A stretch of 21,322 nucleotides of DNA from positions 1-21,322 of the forward strand of contig VCCP01000010.1 of the NCBI GenBank assembly GCA_005765155.1. Reading direction: 5' to 3'. Source of the DNA: Zelopaecilomyces penicillatus (Eukaryota > Ascomycota > Sordariomycetes > Hypocreales > Pseudodiploosporaceae). The position numbers were made by a program, and so were the translations under genes. The notes beneath the pieces were generated by a model. That model searched no databases. It was not told where the DNA came from and saw only the letters and a program-made list of their open reading frames with translations. Shown in pieces: positions 19,736 to 21,322 of the stretch; position 1 is the stretch's first letter, and each line of letters starts with the position of its first letter.

Positions 19736-20041
19736 ATTGACAATTGACAACAACAATTTCATGAGCATGATGGAACCAAGAAAACGCATATTGAAGCACG
19801 GTCATTACATTATTAATTAAATTAAATCCAAGTATCAGCTTGCATGGCGAATAATGGTGTACATCACGACTTATTGGTCAAGTTTCTATTTGGAATGTAT
19901 AGATGAACAGTATTATATAATGTATTAGTACTACTATTAGTTTTACTATTAATGCTATCATATCGCTATGCTATTAATTCAATCCCATTTCATAAATATG
20001 GTAATCCTGTCGCTAAAAAGCAGTTTCTCTCGATCTGTCAG
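19736..20041. other. AT-rich intergenic segment
   Basis: Strongly AT-rich (notably 19805-19990, with TTAATTAAATTAAAT and TATTATATAATG words) between the P450 and the following secreted-protein-like fragment. No gene seen. The bias contrasts with the coding blocks on either side and could be ordinary 3' sequence or old repeat-induced mutation; it is too short to judge. Confidence 0.4.
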
Positions 20042-20371
20042 ATGCCGCCAACGAACCGACACTTCCTTCATCCGAACGTAATTCTATATATCTCGGCGAT
20101 AGTCTTGGCCCCTCATGTTGCTGCTCAGACTGGTCAGGCATCTCAGAATGCGCCTCTGATCCACCCACCTAGTGGCATGTCCATCGACCAACAGCCAGAA
20201 AGCCTGATCTTAGGGATCAGAATGTTGGTATTGCAAGGAACTTTGCGTTGCGGGGACCTCATATCGCTGTCGTGCTCATGGAATCAGCGACACGCTCATG
20301 TTACACCCCCGTTGAAGTTCATTCAATACAACAGGGGTTTGACTAATGGTCATCGAAGCCTTAGTGTTTAA
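20042..20371 (+). pseudogene. Possible 5' fragment of a secreted protein (signal peptide)
   Basis: The frame from ATG 20042 begins with a credible secretory signal: a short polar start, hydrophobic VILYISAIVLA and an HVAAQ cleavage-like site. It continues with QTGQASQNAPLIHPPSGMSI, which loosely resembles the mature N-terminus of ascomycete proteins with a cellobiose-dehydrogenase cytochrome (DOMON-like) domain. Beyond about residue 55 the sequence is unlike any domain and the frame stops at 20371, far too short for the family. The next gene, on the opposite strand, is a cellobiose-dehydrogenase-like flavoenzyme, so this may be a relic of a related copy. The resemblance is from memory and weak. 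Confidence 0.25.
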
Positions 20372-20460
20372 TCCCTTCGCTGTTGCACAAAAGTATGACT
20401 GCCGCATTCCAGGCAATCAGTGCATTGTCTCATCAATCTCGCAACCTGTTCGTCAACCAC

Positions 20461-21322
20461 TCATGTGCGAATCTTCAAAATTCTCTCTGCTCCTTTTTCA
20501 GCAGCAACCATGACAGCAAATTGAGGATTGACAGTCATGGGGGCGAGGATAGAAGCATCAATGACGTGGATGTTGGAAGTTCCAATGACTTTGGTGTCTG
20601 CGTCCACGCATTTTGTGATCCGGCAAGAGCTCGACCAGTGGTTGACGGATCCAACGGCGTAGGCAGATGGCTTGGTGATGTATGCGCGGATCTGCTCCAC
20701 AGTCGCATCTCTGGGGTATTGAGAGGGGTGAGCCCACGCTGGGCTGGCTTCGTAGGTGTGGAGGCTGGGAGGAACTGGAAAATGGAGTGAATGAACTTGG
20801 AAATGTCGTCCGCATCGCGGGGGTTGGAGTAGTAGACATCACTGCTGGGGCCCGACGAATTTGCCATCGTCCGAGAGGACCACCCGGCCCTTTGAAAGAA
20901 TACCGGAGGTTCCATAAACGTTGAGTGTGATGGTGCGGCTATTAGTGTGGTCGGCGTAGCCTCCAGTGCTTACTGTTCCTTGAACACCGGTTCGTGTGCC
21001 ATCGGAGTGTGGCATATAGGCCCAGAATGCAGATGTTTGACCTGCAAATGAGTACGGACCCTTCCGGGATGAGAGATACGCATCTCTGTCCGCTGGAATA
21101 GGGTTCTCGTAACTATAACTGTATGAGTTGATAGAGGGGGCAGAAAGCTGGATGAAGGTGTTGGGGTTGTCAAACAACCCATCTCCCACAGCCGGCTGCA
21201 CGACCCACGAGGGCTGTTTGTAAGGCGTGAAAGAGCGCTCAGCAAGTTTAGTAAGAACTGATTGCGGCCCAATGCCTGAATACATAAGGATTTGGGGGGA
21301 CTGCAAGGCACTGCACTCAACA
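20461..21322 (-). pseudogene. GMC oxidoreductase (cellobiose-dehydrogenase-like), C-terminal part, frame broken twice, cut by window edge
   Basis: FAD-dependent GMC family enzyme, likely secreted and acting on sugars or alcohols if intact. Only the C-terminal part is in the window; the gene continues beyond 21322. The right end shows the GMC signature ALQSPQILMYSGIG, then substrate-domain sequence with NPIPADRDAYLSSRKGPYSF. The end has the catalytic His in VNHWSSSC, the closing NIHVIDASILAPMTVNPQF with the conserved Asn, and AAEKGAERIL, all close to cellobiose-dehydrogenase flavodomains. The coding sequence sits in three frames: the first runs to TGA 20839; the second (SSDVYYSNPRDADDISKF) starts near 20850; the third (HTYEASPAWAHPSQYPRDAT to the end) starts near 20770 and stops at 20461. 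No plausible introns explain the switches, so two short indels are implied, by decay or assembly error. Confidence 0.8.

Noticed and set aside
1..21322. CRISPR array, prokaryotic operon or phage features
   Set aside because: No regularly spaced repeats; spliceosomal introns and fungal families throughout indicate a eukaryotic genome.

Overview
The window reads as nuclear DNA of a filamentous ascomycete (Pezizomycotina). Most coding frames are interrupted by short introns of roughly 55-190 bases with GTRNGT-type donors, CAG/TAG acceptors and TACTAAC- or CTNAC-like branch sites. The families are fungal: a fungal MFS transporter, an APSES/KilA-N DNA-binding protein, a fungal-rhodopsin (SAT4/PTH11-like) membrane protein, a microsomal P450 and a cellobiose-dehydrogenase-like GMC flavoenzyme. 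AGGTAGGTAC-like words between genes would suit a Sordariomycete, possibly Hypocreales, but that is weak inference.

Layout. Left block: an MFS transporter gene (578-2315, +) with an interrupted frame; the intact, intronless Hsp90/Hsp70 co-chaperone CNS1 (3201-4409, +); and, converging on it, a multi-exon APSES/KilA-N protein (6614-4902, -) whose last intron or frame carries a 43-bp perfect tandem duplication. Middle block: about 6 kb (6615-12782) in which I recognise no gene, only weak exon candidates. Right block: a decayed-looking fungal-rhodopsin gene (12783-14396, +); an unrecognised two-exon candidate (15925-15300, -); cyclophilin A (16681-17383, +, four exons, intact); a cytochrome P450 (17821-19703, +, three exons); a possible secreted-protein fragment (20042-20371, +); and the 3' part of a GMC oxidoreductase gene (running off the right edge, -).

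The genes do not form an obvious pathway, and there is no polyketide synthase, NRPS or terpene synthase here. The two housekeeping genes (CNS1, cyclophilin A) have clean frames. The four accessory-type genes each need at least one 1-2 base correction to keep their family sequence in frame. That is either gradual decay of dispensable genes or indel error in the assembly, and sequence alone cannot separate these. I did not find a clear previously undescribed system. The points most worth a second look are the clustered frame lesions, the 43-bp duplication beside a splice junction, a possible compound intron in the P450 gene, and the orphan two-exon gene.
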